Part shown: positions 1-12,900 of the stretch, in pieces | Position numbering within the stretch: position 1 is the stretch's first letter | How the letters are laid out: each line of letters opens with the position of its first letter | Assembly: GCA_032622095.1 (NCBI GenBank) | Contig: CP136068.1 | Coordinates: 159,173,465-159,237,464, forward strand | Direction: 5' to 3' | From: Siphonodentalium dalli | Lineage: Eukaryota > Mollusca > Scaphopoda > Gadilida > Siphonodentaliidae | Length of the DNA: 64,000 nt | Made by a program: the position numbers and the translations under genes | Notes under the pieces: model-generated | The model's input: only the letters and a program-made list of their open reading frames with translations | Told to the model about the DNA's origin: nothing | Database searches by the model: none

Positions 1-916
1 TGGTTTACATCATGTCTTGTGACATAGAAGCACGAGGTGGAAAACAATCGTACGTACGTCTGAGACCGGCGCTTTTTGGTCGTACGTGCTAATATGAACT
101 GAATAGCCTCACGACAGACTTTCAGGCAAAATCTCTAACTGCTTGGTCTTTGGAATTGTTGTGGTATATCTATATCCATACGCACTATACTGGATTAAAT
201 AACGATTGTTAAACATCTAAACTGTGTCTGAACCAGCGTTACCCAACGTGGAGTCAACGATCAATGGCCTAGTGTAGGACATAACAACACATACAACGAA
301 TATCACACATATAATTTAGCATGAAATATTTCAAGGGAAGAGAGGAGAATTATTACACAGTCACAAGCACAGTCTCACACACTTCATTCGCACCTGGTGT
401 CATCATATAAGGTGACTTGTACATCGAACATGGTTATTTGAAATGATATGGAGATTTGGCACGTTCGACGACAAAACGCTGGTGGGTGGCAGGTTGTCTG
501 CTATTGGGTGGCAGGTGGGCGGCTGTTGGTCGGCTGATGGGTGGCTTGTTGGCGGCTTATGTTGAACTATGCATCTTAACGGCTGAGTCAACTGGGTCCT
601 GGTCGATGTAAAATAGTGATAGCAAATCAAATGTTCCCGGGTGACTATAATCAATTGTCATCGCACACATTCGCACAGTAGAATAACGATTGAGGAAGTT
701 GTTTGTTCTGATTTTGATATGACGGGCGATGTGCAATGTGTACACAAGACAGAGTTTCGCTCTATTGCAGATAATTCCCATGGAGTAGACTATTCCCGGT
801 GTGCTGTTTTCATGAATAGTAACATTGCTGCATAGCAATATTGCTACATAACCGAATCAAACAAGTGCGTTAACTTTTGTTCCTTGGATCCACTGACTTC
901 CGGCCATAAATTCGGA
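1..916. other. 5' flank, no gene recognised
   Basis: Contains a short run of degenerate repeats around 480-560 (GGTGGCAGGTTG-type, GGCGGC/GGCTG). Short reading frames on both strands here resemble no family. The promoter of the gene starting at 917 would be expected here, but no TATA box or initiator could be assigned with confidence. Confidence 0.4.
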
Positions 917-974
917 ATGATAATTCCAGACGTCTTTATTCTGCTGCTCATCAACATCGCTGGCGTATATGGAG
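917..974 (+). CDS. Exon 1: signal peptide
   Basis: ATG at 917 opens 19 codons reading [19 protein letters not shown], a short N-terminus, a hydrophobic core and a small residue suited to signal-peptidase cleavage. The exon ends in phase 1 at a GTTAGT donor (975). Its last base G joins the first two bases of the SRCR exon to give Gly, so the mature protein would start just before the SRCR beta-strand TARLIGEV. This start is chosen because it is the first ATG upstream of SRCR that gives a hydrophobic leader with the right phase. No promoter motif could be assigned upstream. The alternative is that this is a chance leader and the true first exon lies before the window. Confidence 0.6.
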
Positions 975-3900
975 GTTAGTATGTGATTGATCTAATGTAT
1001 TAGTGATTCATAACTAATTACTCCATTATTTCCAAACTAACTCTTCCTGGTATTTCGGAATATATTGATTCTATCGTGTCAGAAATGTATCTGGTGTTTC
1101 AGAGCTAACTGTGTATTTCAGAACAAATTATTTCGAGTGTTTCATACTATAGTGGTTCTATAGTTTCAGAACTAACCGTTTCTAGTGTTTCAGTACTAAC
1201 TGTTATAATATTTCGAAATAAATGTTTCTAGTTTTTCAGATCGAGCTGGTCATGATATGTGTTTGGCACTAACTGGTTCTAGTAATTCAAAACTATTTCT
1301 AGGGTTTGTCATTTTTTTTAAAGGTCTCTGTGATTGACTATCATCTAAAAATGTTAGGTCAAATACATTCGCGTGTAAACAGAAATAGTTCAAAATACGG
1401 CGCCACAAGTGTTGTTGACGAAGCGACCATCAACATATATATTATGCCAGGCAAAAATGGGCATAGGTGTGGCCTCGAGAGGGAATTTATGAAACCTACA
1501 TTTTTTGGTTAGAATAAATACTTAACTTTCGGAATCCGTATGCTGGATTTAGGTAGGCATATTTTTTTTTCACCATTCTGTTTTCTTGAGTCACTCCGTG
1601 AAGAAATCGGTCATTTTATAAATAAAGCCGATATTTTTGACAGAACATGTTCACACCTTTCGAGAAGAGATATTCATGCAATGTTTATAACTGAGAATGG
1701 GGCGATGGCCAGTGCAATATAATACGATATAATACGTGTAACCATTGAATCTCGGAATGTCAATCATGAAGTCATGCAACGTCAACTATTTATTACAGTG
1801 AGAATAATATGACGATTCACGCAAACCGCTGTCTTTCGGCAAACTCCATGCATCGCCCTCTCAGTTATCACTGCGATAGATCACTCCCAGAAGGATGGTA
1901 CTTTGCGGACCGATACATGTATTGTTACATATCGTCAGAACTATATTTAGTCACCTATTATATTAGTTTGACCACCAAAAGTTTGCAATAATATAATTCA
2001 TTCCGTATTGATGTGAACTGTACGAACAGAGCCAGACATATACAATTTTAATCCTAAAACATAAGAACTAAGATCATGTCAGAAATTCTTACCAAATGTC
2101 CTTGTGACAGTGGTATCTCAGCGGAGCGATGGGAGATAACTCTGCCTGGAATTTGGTCTGTCGATTCTCATAAAACATGTGCGCAATCACCAAGTATGTT
2201 TCTAATCGCATTTATAACACCCAATAATGTACGATCTCGACAATAACCATCCAGTATCCTATAAACTGGACTCGATGAACAAAGGAGTGACGGCATAGTC
2301 ATGTTTCAAGCGATTTTATTAAAATTGTTAAACGCGAACTATCGAATATTGAATGATAGCGATTATAATACTCCATACGGTATTATAAAGATAACTTCGA
2401 TATAAGGCATATATATACATTATTGATAAATTGATATATAATTGTGTGCGTGTGTAATTGTGCATAAATTGATATGTACACTTCTAAGCCTATTATTATA
2501 ATAAATGATTAGTGTTATTATATCTATTTATTTATAATGTTTATTTATATATATTTATAATAATATGTATAATATGTATGTATATGTACCATGTTATATG
2601 TAAATAGTGATCAAATGTTATCACGATACCATAATATTATAAAAATAGGTTAAGAGAATAAAGAATTGAATTGAATTATGAATGGGGGGGTCGGGTGATA
2701 TCAAGTACAGTGATATCCAAAGATATGCATCACAGCTGATCGCACGCGAAACAGAGGATGAGGAGTATGTCCCTTAAGTCCATGTATATCTTACGACGAG
2801 TCGGATCATTTATATCGTGCTTGTTATACATGTGTGCATACTAATTTTGTCAAACATATGGGGGTGGCATACACTGTTCCCATGACGATGTGTGAACAGC
2901 AGAGCACAGCACTGTTTGACGCCCGTCTGACCGAAATAATCTGAGTAAGCGTACCTAAACGGCGAAGAGAACGATAAACAACAAACCAGACCTAGCAACC
3001 GCCATTGGTTACTATCTCTTAACGAACCTTGGAGTATGGGGTACATTCAGTTAAAACGACACCGAGCTTGGAAGTTGGATCGTATCCAACAGAACGGCCC
3101 TGTGCCAATGCATTCTCTTATATATGCGAGTCGACCATAGGTCGCCTCGCATATATAAGAGAATGCATTGGCTTAACACATTACAAATTATAAAATTGTT
3201 AAAGAATGTAAGAAAAAATGGTAAAAACAGATTTGTTTTAGGCCAATGCATTCTCTTATATATGCGAGGCGACCTATTGTCGACTCGCATATATAAGAGA
3301 ATGCATTGGCACAGGGCATAAGTGTAACCATCACAATGTGGTCAATGAGCCGGTTCCAATGATATCCATATGTGTATGGTTTTATTGAGACAGACCCAAG
3401 ATAATTTAGGCTGTTGCAGCTTTATTTGGCTGTTTTTGGCCGGTTTGTTGGGTAAAGGGTTAAACGTGCTATAATTAAGATATGTTTTATTATTGTCGTT
3501 ACGACGCCAATGGCCGTAGGAACAGAACGTCCTATAATTATTAAGTTATTGGATTGCTATTGTAGGCACGGCACGGTTGATCGGAGAAGTGAATGCGACT
3601 GAAGGACGCATAGAGGTGTTCACCAATAACACGTGGGGTACAGTGTGTGCTGATGGATGGGATACATTGGACGCTGAGGTAGTTTGCCGGCAGCTCAGTC
3701 TTGTGTAAGTATTGAGTTTCGAAAACCCTTTAACTTTTTCCGTGGATGCTGGGCACATGTTGGACATGTAGCCTACTACTGAAGTAATTTTCTAATTTCA
3801 TTTATGATATTGTTTCTTGAACAGAGGAGGACAGGCAAAGTATTACGCTGGAATTAATGACACAGTTTCGATGGTCAATGTCACGTGTGCTGGCAGTGAG

Positions 3901-6900
3901 TTACACATCCAGGATTGTCCCTATGAAACTGGCATAAATTGCACATCGATGAATGAAGCAGGCGTGGAGTGTGGTAAGTATCAAGTTTAGTAATGTACAA
4001 TTTGTTTCTGCTCGTTGATGATTGTGCCGCTTGATCGATTGTACACCTAACATGTCTATTAAATATATTTGAAAGAATGTGTCCTATCTCCCGGATGATA
4101 AACGCATTAGTCATAAAATGCGAAATATACATAAATGTTGTACTATCTGGCGTTTAATAGACATTTGCTATAAAATATTTGATAATATTCAACCGGACAA
4201 TAACTCGCTGTATTCCAAAGATCAAATCACAAGTAGCTTAATTGTGAAGCCCCATGGTCCAGTGGTTAGAATGACGGATTTGCCTTTGCTATCAACACAT
4301 TGATACAAGAAAACTAAGATGCATGCATCAGGTCGGCCGTGAACTATCTACCATAGAATTGTTGTAGCTATCGATTATACATTTTGAAACACCTGTCTGT
4401 ATGTATGTGTGTATGCGTGAATGCATGTGTGTATGTGTTATAGACTCTAACACTGCTCGAATTTGGTATTTAACGTGTCAACTTGACCTCGCTCATAGGC
4501 ATGTTTCTGGACCTTGACCGATCCGACTAAAAATTTGTGTGTATAGGACTACTTCGATCCCGGGAGCAATATGGACGGGTCCAATTTCACGTGGGACCAT
4601 GTTCTCGAACGTGCTGATATAGGCATGTTTCTGGACCAATTGAACAATAGTTTGGCCAGACGCTGTATATACTGGGTACTGTCCAGATGGAGGCGATCAC
4701 AAAAAAAATCCCTAACTAGCCCGAACGAAGTCGAGTACATCAGCTAGTTTAATATATATTTTGGACATTTGTCTGTCTGTTTGTCTGTTAGCTATTGCCG
4801 GGAAAACTGCCGGACAGATTTGACGAAATTTGATACCTAGGGGAAATTATTTCCAGGGAGTATTTTGGACGGGTCAAATCTTGATCCCGACCTGACTTTG
4901 ACATTCAAAAAGATCAATTCAAGGTCAAATCTGGTAAAACGGAAGTATTTCAACGAAATTTGATACCTACTGTTACTTTTGTCCCAGGAGTGTTTCGGGT
5001 GGGTCAAATCATGACCCTGACCTGATCTTGACATTCAAAATTGTCAATTCAAGGTCAAATCGGGTATAAAGCCGGGCGGGTTTCGACGGGTACTTTTGTC
5101 GTGACTTTTGTCCGGGGAGTGTTTTGGACGGGTCAAATCGTGACCCCGACATGACCTTCACCTTTAAAATAGTCAATTCAAGGTTAAATCGCGCATTTCT
5201 CCGAAAATCAGAGGGGAACATCCCGGACGAAGTGGGGTCCACGAGCTACTATTATATATTTCTAGATTTAGTTACAAACTAAATACCTGTATATTGTACA
5301 AAGAAATGTTTGACAAATATATCTGTATCAATATTACCATACGGGTCATTAAAATAGAAACGACGAAACAAATTTTGAAGGGTGCATGTATCAGGTAAAT
5401 TTTTATATTTCAAATGATGACAGGAATGCAGAAAGTTGAAGTACCTACGTAATACTGGCTATCCGCATGAAGAGATATACATGTATATAAAAACCAGATG
5501 AGGGATATGTCTGTACAGTTGCTAAACAATTCAGTCATGCAAAAGAGGATCAAAGAGTAAGATACCAAATTGCTGCCTGTGGTAATGTTTTTTAACGAAA
5601 TTCGGGAAAATTAGATTACTCTCACCCTGGTTATCCAGAAGATAATTGTGGAATCTGATGACAGTTTGAGAACAAAATATGGCTCACATCTAGCGGTGAC
5701 CCAAAATATCCACATAAGAAAAAGTTCTCCAATAAAAGCTGGCTGCAGGGTGCGCCAATTGATTCAAATTCGAAATTTAGCAGGGTGTACTGCTTGTGGC
5801 CATGTTTTCCCCGCAAATTTGATAGACTGATGGACAAAACCACTGAATCCGTTGATTCAATATACATGTATACATGGATTAATTTATATGCATTGTTATA
5901 CACAGTACTGGTATATAAAGGTACTGAAAATAACTATATTACTAGTATACACAAAATAAACCATATATCATGGCTATGGGTTCTAATATCCGAACATGAC
6001 AGCTGAGAACTTGGTGTGAATTAAAGAGTGGTGGTTTCTCAAGCATATCTAACCCTCCACGTTAGAAACATGCCATTAAATGTCATAAGTATAATCTAGC
6101 TTGAGGACAGAAGTGATCCATAAAACCCCCCTTAATTCAACCAGGTCATCGCGCGATGTATGATCGATCACATGATGATCTAGGGGGATTAGAATTGATG
6201 TATAAAAACAGCACTGCATGTAAATATAAAATAAAATAGTGCTACATCTTATTACAGATTATTGCCATATATAATCAGTGATTATACAGACAGTCTGACA
6301 AAATAAAGTTTCAGTGACACTCTATCCGAAGAGGGGAATAATTTCATCTGTTACAGTCAATGGAGCAATTATGAATCTGGAAAGGTGAAATTTCTAAGTA
6401 ATACTAGATATCGACAATACGCGATAAAATATAACGTAAATGCAATATGGCCGCTGGCGACCATTTTTTCCTATGAAATTAAAAAAATATTTGATAGGTC
6501 TCATCTGATAGATCAATATCAAGATAAATATGAAGTTTGGTGATGATCGGATGAGTGAAGTGGACTGTGGTCTGTGTGTAAATATAAAATAAAATAGTGC
6601 TACATCTTATTACAGATTATTGCCATATATAATCAGTGATTATACAGACAGTCTGACAAAATAAAGTTTCAGTGACACTCTATCCGAAGAGGGGAATAAT
6701 TTCATCTGTTACAGTCAATGGAGCAATTATGAATCTGGAAAGGTGAAATTTCTAAGTAATACTAGATATCGACATGACGCGATAAAATATAACGTAAATG
6801 CAATATGGCCGCTGGCGACCATTTTTTCCTATGAAATTAAAAAAATATTTGATAGCTCTCATCTGATAGATCAATATCAAGATAAATATGAAGTTTGGTG

Positions 6901-9900
6901 ATGATCGGATGAGTGAAGTGGACTGTGGTCTGTGCTAAACGGTTTAGTAATGCTTAAAAATATTCTTACCTTAATATTTTTATGTTCACTTTATAAACTT
7001 CACTGAGTCATCTTTGTCATGTATTGAGTTTGATATCTTTTGTTAACAGTTTATAAATCATGTATGTCTCATGTTTGTTATTTTAATTTATGTGTTTATT
7101 ATCATTAAATAAAGTTGCATTCCTTAAAAAGATTCTTACCTCAATGTTTTTATGTTCACTTTATAAACTCCACTGAGTCATCTTTGTCATGTATTGAATT
7201 TGATATCTTTTGTTAACAGTTTATAAATTATGTATGTCTCGTGTTCGTTATTATATTATATATACTTTATAGTGTGTTTTCAGAACGAAAAAAATTGAAT
7301 AAAATCAACAAATTTGTAAATTTAAAAACAATTCAAACGTTGTTGTATTCCATGTCCCAGCCCGGACATATACACCAATATTTCAATAATATTCATTGAG
7401 AAACAACGGACCAAACGCTATATAACACCCGTATACATCTTTTATTCCGAATCGGACTCGGGTACATGTTATAGTAGGTACCGAATTGACACACGTCGAC
7501 TGGGCGAGTTGGCCATGGGGCGATTAGGCCGATTCCGGCATATTCTATAATTTACCGTATGTATCCGTTTACGCGTAGTTTACTTTAGAAAGTTCCGCAA
7601 TTAATACCGTAAATAGAGCGACCTTATTTGACAGAGAATGCCTCTGTTATTGATTATCAAGTTGCTGTACATTAAAAACGACAAATTCACATGCTCGTTC
7701 AAGCGCAGTAGTCTATTTTCCCCATGTTAAAGGACATCCACAAATACTAAATAACGCTAACCTACTGCCGAATGTTTGACACGACAACTGTTAACATATT
7801 TGGGCTGAATTCATCTGACGCGGTATTATTCCTCAAAATAAACAACAAAACCATCGTTACTTGGAAATGTAGTTTGGGCTAACATTTACATAAATCCTCC
7901 AGATCAATTATCCGACACACACGTCAGATGAAAAAGTCACATGAAGTAACCGGCCAAATTGGCCGAAATGAGTTTGCAGCTGTTCTTGGCCGAATTGATT
8001 GACGTGCAATTGTCCGATCGTATGCGGTTCAAATTTCGCGCCAAGCTTTGACCCTTGATAACTGTGACGACTGATTCGCACCACCATGTGCTAAAATACT
8101 ACTCGGTACGGGTGTCCATATACCTTGTCAATACAGACCTTTCGCGAAATAACTATTACGATTACGGATATGATATATTGTCCTAGTAAGATGGACACCG
8201 TCACAATGTACCTATGATGGTTAATTGATGAGACTGCAGATGCCCCACTATGCAGTTACAAATATATTTGATGGAAAAATCAATGTGTGTTTCTTTCAGA
8301 TCCCATGTTCTTATATGTGTGTTATACACCACACGGATGATGTTAGAGCGCCCCCAAGCAGGACCGGTGTCACAACCTTGCCACATGTTCACATAATTGA
8401 ACTGAGTGGGTATATTTCGTCTCACATAAACCCCCGAGCGTAGAGATATAATTTTGGCCTTATAATGGCAGGACACTTGATTTTCATGTATTTTCTTGCA
8501 GACATCGATGAATGTTGCAGATCGCCATGTCAGAATGGAGGGGCCTTTAGTGTCGTGGTTAATGGTAACGGGTTTCGATGTCGATCTGAATAAATGAACG
8601 CGGGAGCCCTCTAACCACGCCCCTTATTTGGACGGTGCCATTTGATTTCCATGTTTCTCTTGCAGACATCGATGAATGTGGCAGAACGCAATTTGAGAAT
8701 GGAGGGGCGTATAGTGACAGGTTACACGTGTTCAAGTGGACCCGGGTATAATGACCACGGATACCCCCTTGCAACACCCCTTACTCGGACGGCGACACTT
8801 GATTTCAATTGTTTTAAAGACATTGATGAATACGACAAAACGCATTGTCATAATGAAGGGACGTGTAGTGACGGGGTTCATGACTATATGTGTATATGTC
8901 GAACCAGATATAATGAACCCTGTGACCTCTGGCCAAGCACCTGTCTGACGTTGTTACATGATTTCCCTTTTTTTGTTGTTGAAGCTATCGACGAATGTGA
9001 CAGCATCCAATGTCAGAATGGAGGGACGTGTGTGTACGACCACGAGTATGGTGACCACTGGTGCGACTGCCCTCCAGGGTACAGGGGTTTTAAATGTCGA
9101 ATAAGTAAGTGCTATTCTTTAGTTGATCTGGATACAATGAGTGGATACCTCCATCCCCACCCCTATTCTGAATGTTACGCATATATGAATCTAGCATCTC
9201 GCCAAAGCGTAATGGAGTGACGTGTAGGTTAATAGCTACAGTTGTACAAGTCCACCCGTATATAATGGCATCGGAGGAGACCCTCTAGCCACGCCCCTAA
9301 ACCGACGGTGGCACTAAAGTCTTGATTTCACTTGATGTAGCAGCAACATATGTCAAAATGGAGGGGCGTGTAGTGAGGAGGTTAATGGTTACACGTGTTC
9401 ATGTCGACTCGGATATAATAAACGTGGAGACCGTCTAGCCACGCCACGCCCATATTTGGACGATGACACTTGATATCCCATGTAATTATAATTGTTTAAA
9501 GATGCCCCATTCGATTTGAAACTGTAAATCTACTGACATTTTTCAGGTTTTCCAACCCGAATATGTTTATTCAAATCAAATCACACCTACCATTTGTTTT
9601 TGCCACGTCTCTGGTCGACAAGGATGTCTTTCTGGCTAACGCGATGTTTTATTCGAGAGGGTCCTATGTTTATGTAGGATAGAACGAGAATGAACATAGA
9701 TGCATGCCAAATAATACATTTATGCTGTACTGTGGTTAAAGTGATGTCAACAGTAAATTGAACCTCACAATTGAGTTCCCTGCGTCATTCTGTGGGAAGA
9801 GTGAATAAAATAACTCAGATACACGAAACCCCCCCCATCCTGAAGTCAGTTTGTACACATTATACGGCCATTCGGCTAACTATTTCTATTTCATCAATCG

Positions 9901-12900
9901 TCCCGATTAATCTCGCCATAATAACACGAAAAAACAAACCGATACGTCGTCTTGTGCAGTCACGGAAATGCCCGAGCACTTCCGACTCGATTGGGATTGA
10001 ATCGGGTTTGTTCTCAGAAATGGCTTCTAGGGAGGATGACCGTTCGCTGGAATAGCGTCACATCAGAATATTAAAGCGAAAAACAAATTGACATCGCAAT
10101 CGGTAGTCAATTCGACAGGGAATTAATAGAAAGGGAATTGTTGCGTGAAATCACAAACGGAAGAACATTGGCCGAGTTATAATCGAACAGTGATCGAGAG
10201 GTAATAATTCCAAAATGTTACTATTTATAGAAAATTGTAAGCGCATTGACCGAATTTTTACATCAATCTGGCCATCGATCTATATACGTCGATGATCTGG
10301 CCGCAAGAACAGTACCGTGCAGAAAGAGTTGTCTTTTAATTTTGTAACTCAAAACTGTGTAATTACATTATACCTGTACAATAGTACAATAATTGGTAAC
10401 CGTATTCAATATGCCAGTACAGACCATTTGTCAGCTCATTGGCCATGAAATATTTTTAAGGGCAAATTCTGTTGTCAAGATTTTGTCAGCACTATTCATT
10501 CTGATAGATGATAACTATAATGGAAGGCCTTTTTCACATGTATTAGCTAATTGCACTTTAGCGTAAGTGAATTACACTTAAGCGTAATGTATTACACTCA
10601 GGTGTAATGCACACATATAAAGCGTAATTCACTTACGCTTAACCGCACGATGTAGATAAAGCATTATTCCTATGAGTACTGGTCATTCATTTTCATTGAT
10701 AGATTAATTACACTTAATCGTAAATGAATTATGCTTAAGCGATTATACGAGAAGCCGTTTTCACATGTATTCTGATTCTGCTTAATCGCAAATCATTTAC
10801 TCTTAAGTGTAAATCATTTGCACTTAAGAGCAAATCATTTATACTTAAATACAAATCATATGCGCTTTAGCGGAAATAGTATGGGAGGCCCTTTTCACAT
10901 TTATTATTTATTTGCGCTTAAGCGCAAATATTTGTGCTTAAGCGTAAATCATTTGCGCTTAAGCGCAAATATGTGTCTATCAATTTATTTGCGATTAAGC
11001 GCAAATACCTAACACTCCCTTACATCCCTCTGATGTGAATGATTGAGTCCATCTCATATTATATTATCATGGGCCCATAGTAGTAGCCCCATACAGACTG
11101 GAAAGTTGAAAAAAGAAATCCATATGCATATCAGCATCTCTGTCCCTGGTGTCCCAAGAATTGGTGCCTCACTCCCAGAGCTCATGTATATTTTATTATC
11201 TCCTGCACAGATATATACCATGTCCATAGCCATAAATAGGGAATTAGGGGTTACTGGGGTTTGCTTCCCTCATATGGTGTACTCATTGGCTTGAAGTAGG
11301 GGAAAACCCCTATTTTCATAATATCAGCATCCCTGTCCCCAATAAGTTGTGTCTCCATCTCAGAGATATAGTATATTTTATAAAAGAGACATATCCTACA
11401 CAGATCTATATCATTTCCATGGTCATAAAACAGATCTTGGGGTTTCTGGGGGATTGTTTCCCTCATATGGTGGGGTTATATCAACTTTAGTGATGTGTTT
11501 AGGCCTGTGCCATGTAAAATTAATTTAGGGGGGGATCAATGCATATTCATTTTTATTTGCGCTTAAGTGCAAATGATTTGCGCTTAATGCAAATATGATC
11601 TATTTGCTTAAGCGTAAATGATAGAGGTTATTTGCGCTTAAGCGTAAATAAATAATAAATGTGAAATGGGCCTCCCATAAAATAGATCACATTTATGGCA
11701 ATTTTATGCTAAAGCGCAAATATATTATTAGACACATATTTTTTGCGCTTGAGCGCAATTGATTTACACTAATAAATAATATATTTGAAAAGGCTGTCTC
11801 CCATGCGATTCCCTCTAAACTCAAATTTACTCTGGCAATAAGACATCAATCAAACATCGGTTTAGACTCCCCCATATAATATGAGATGGACTCAATTATT
11901 CAGACAGAGGAAATCAGTTGGAGTTAGGTATTTGCTTAAGCATTATTCATTTTAATCATGCTTAAGTGTAAATGAGTTCCGCGCTTAAGCGTAAATGAAG
12001 TACGCTTAAACGTAATTCATATACACTCTCATTGAACTCCCCTCAAGCTGAAATGGATGCAACCGCATTACTAATGCCAGTAACCTACATCAGGTTATAC
12101 CAATATACATGAGGTATATGGGGAGCCAAATTAACATTTAATAAATAATAGAGCTTAAGCGATATAATTGAGCTTAAGCGATATAATAAGGGAATATATA
12201 ATTGCGATTAAGTTCAATAAGGAAATATACAATTGATGGGAGGGGGCTTGAGCTCAATTATTTATTAAATGTTAATTTGGCTTCCTCCTATAGAGGTGAG
12301 ATAGCTGATGAAGCCAATTACACTTAAGCGTAATTCAAATGTATTACGCTTATCGTAAGTTAATTATGCTTAAGCGTAAATAATTTACGCTTAAGTGTAA
12401 TTAGCTACTATAAAGTGAATCTGGGATAAGGGGAGTACTCTAAATTGTTCTTTCGACCAGCTGTTTTTACCAATTAAAAAAAATTCTCATTTATTTTGAA
12501 ACTAATGAAAGACAACGGTAAAAAATTTTACTGGTAATATTCATTATAAACTTGTACAAATTTGAAAACAAACAAAATTTTAATATTTAAGAAATTTAGA
12601 GTTCCCTCTATTACAGCAGCGACCACTATGCCAGGAAGACCAATCGATCTAGCTCAGCCCGATTGGGCTATTATAATTTATAGATCGATCGGTGATTCAC
12701 TCTGCATTTCAAATATTGCTAATAATTTCCATTTACAGAAGTCAATAATGCCATTGCAGATAACTTCATCTTAAATTCGACCAAATATGTTGACGTTTGA
12801 TAAGAAGGGCAGGAATTCTCCGATTTGTTTATTTCCAATCGATGAGAAGCATGACGACCTGGATCAGTTCGGAGGTGTGCCAATCGTATTTTGCATGCTG

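Noticed and set aside
4247-4310. A tRNA gene
   Set aside because: Only an A-box-like start is present. No B box, anticodon arm or closing acceptor stem can be drawn.
5610-5830. Possible CUB-like exon (SHPGYPED-type words near 5620)
   Set aside because: The resemblance covers only a few residues, stops follow immediately in that frame, and no phase-1 splice pair is present.
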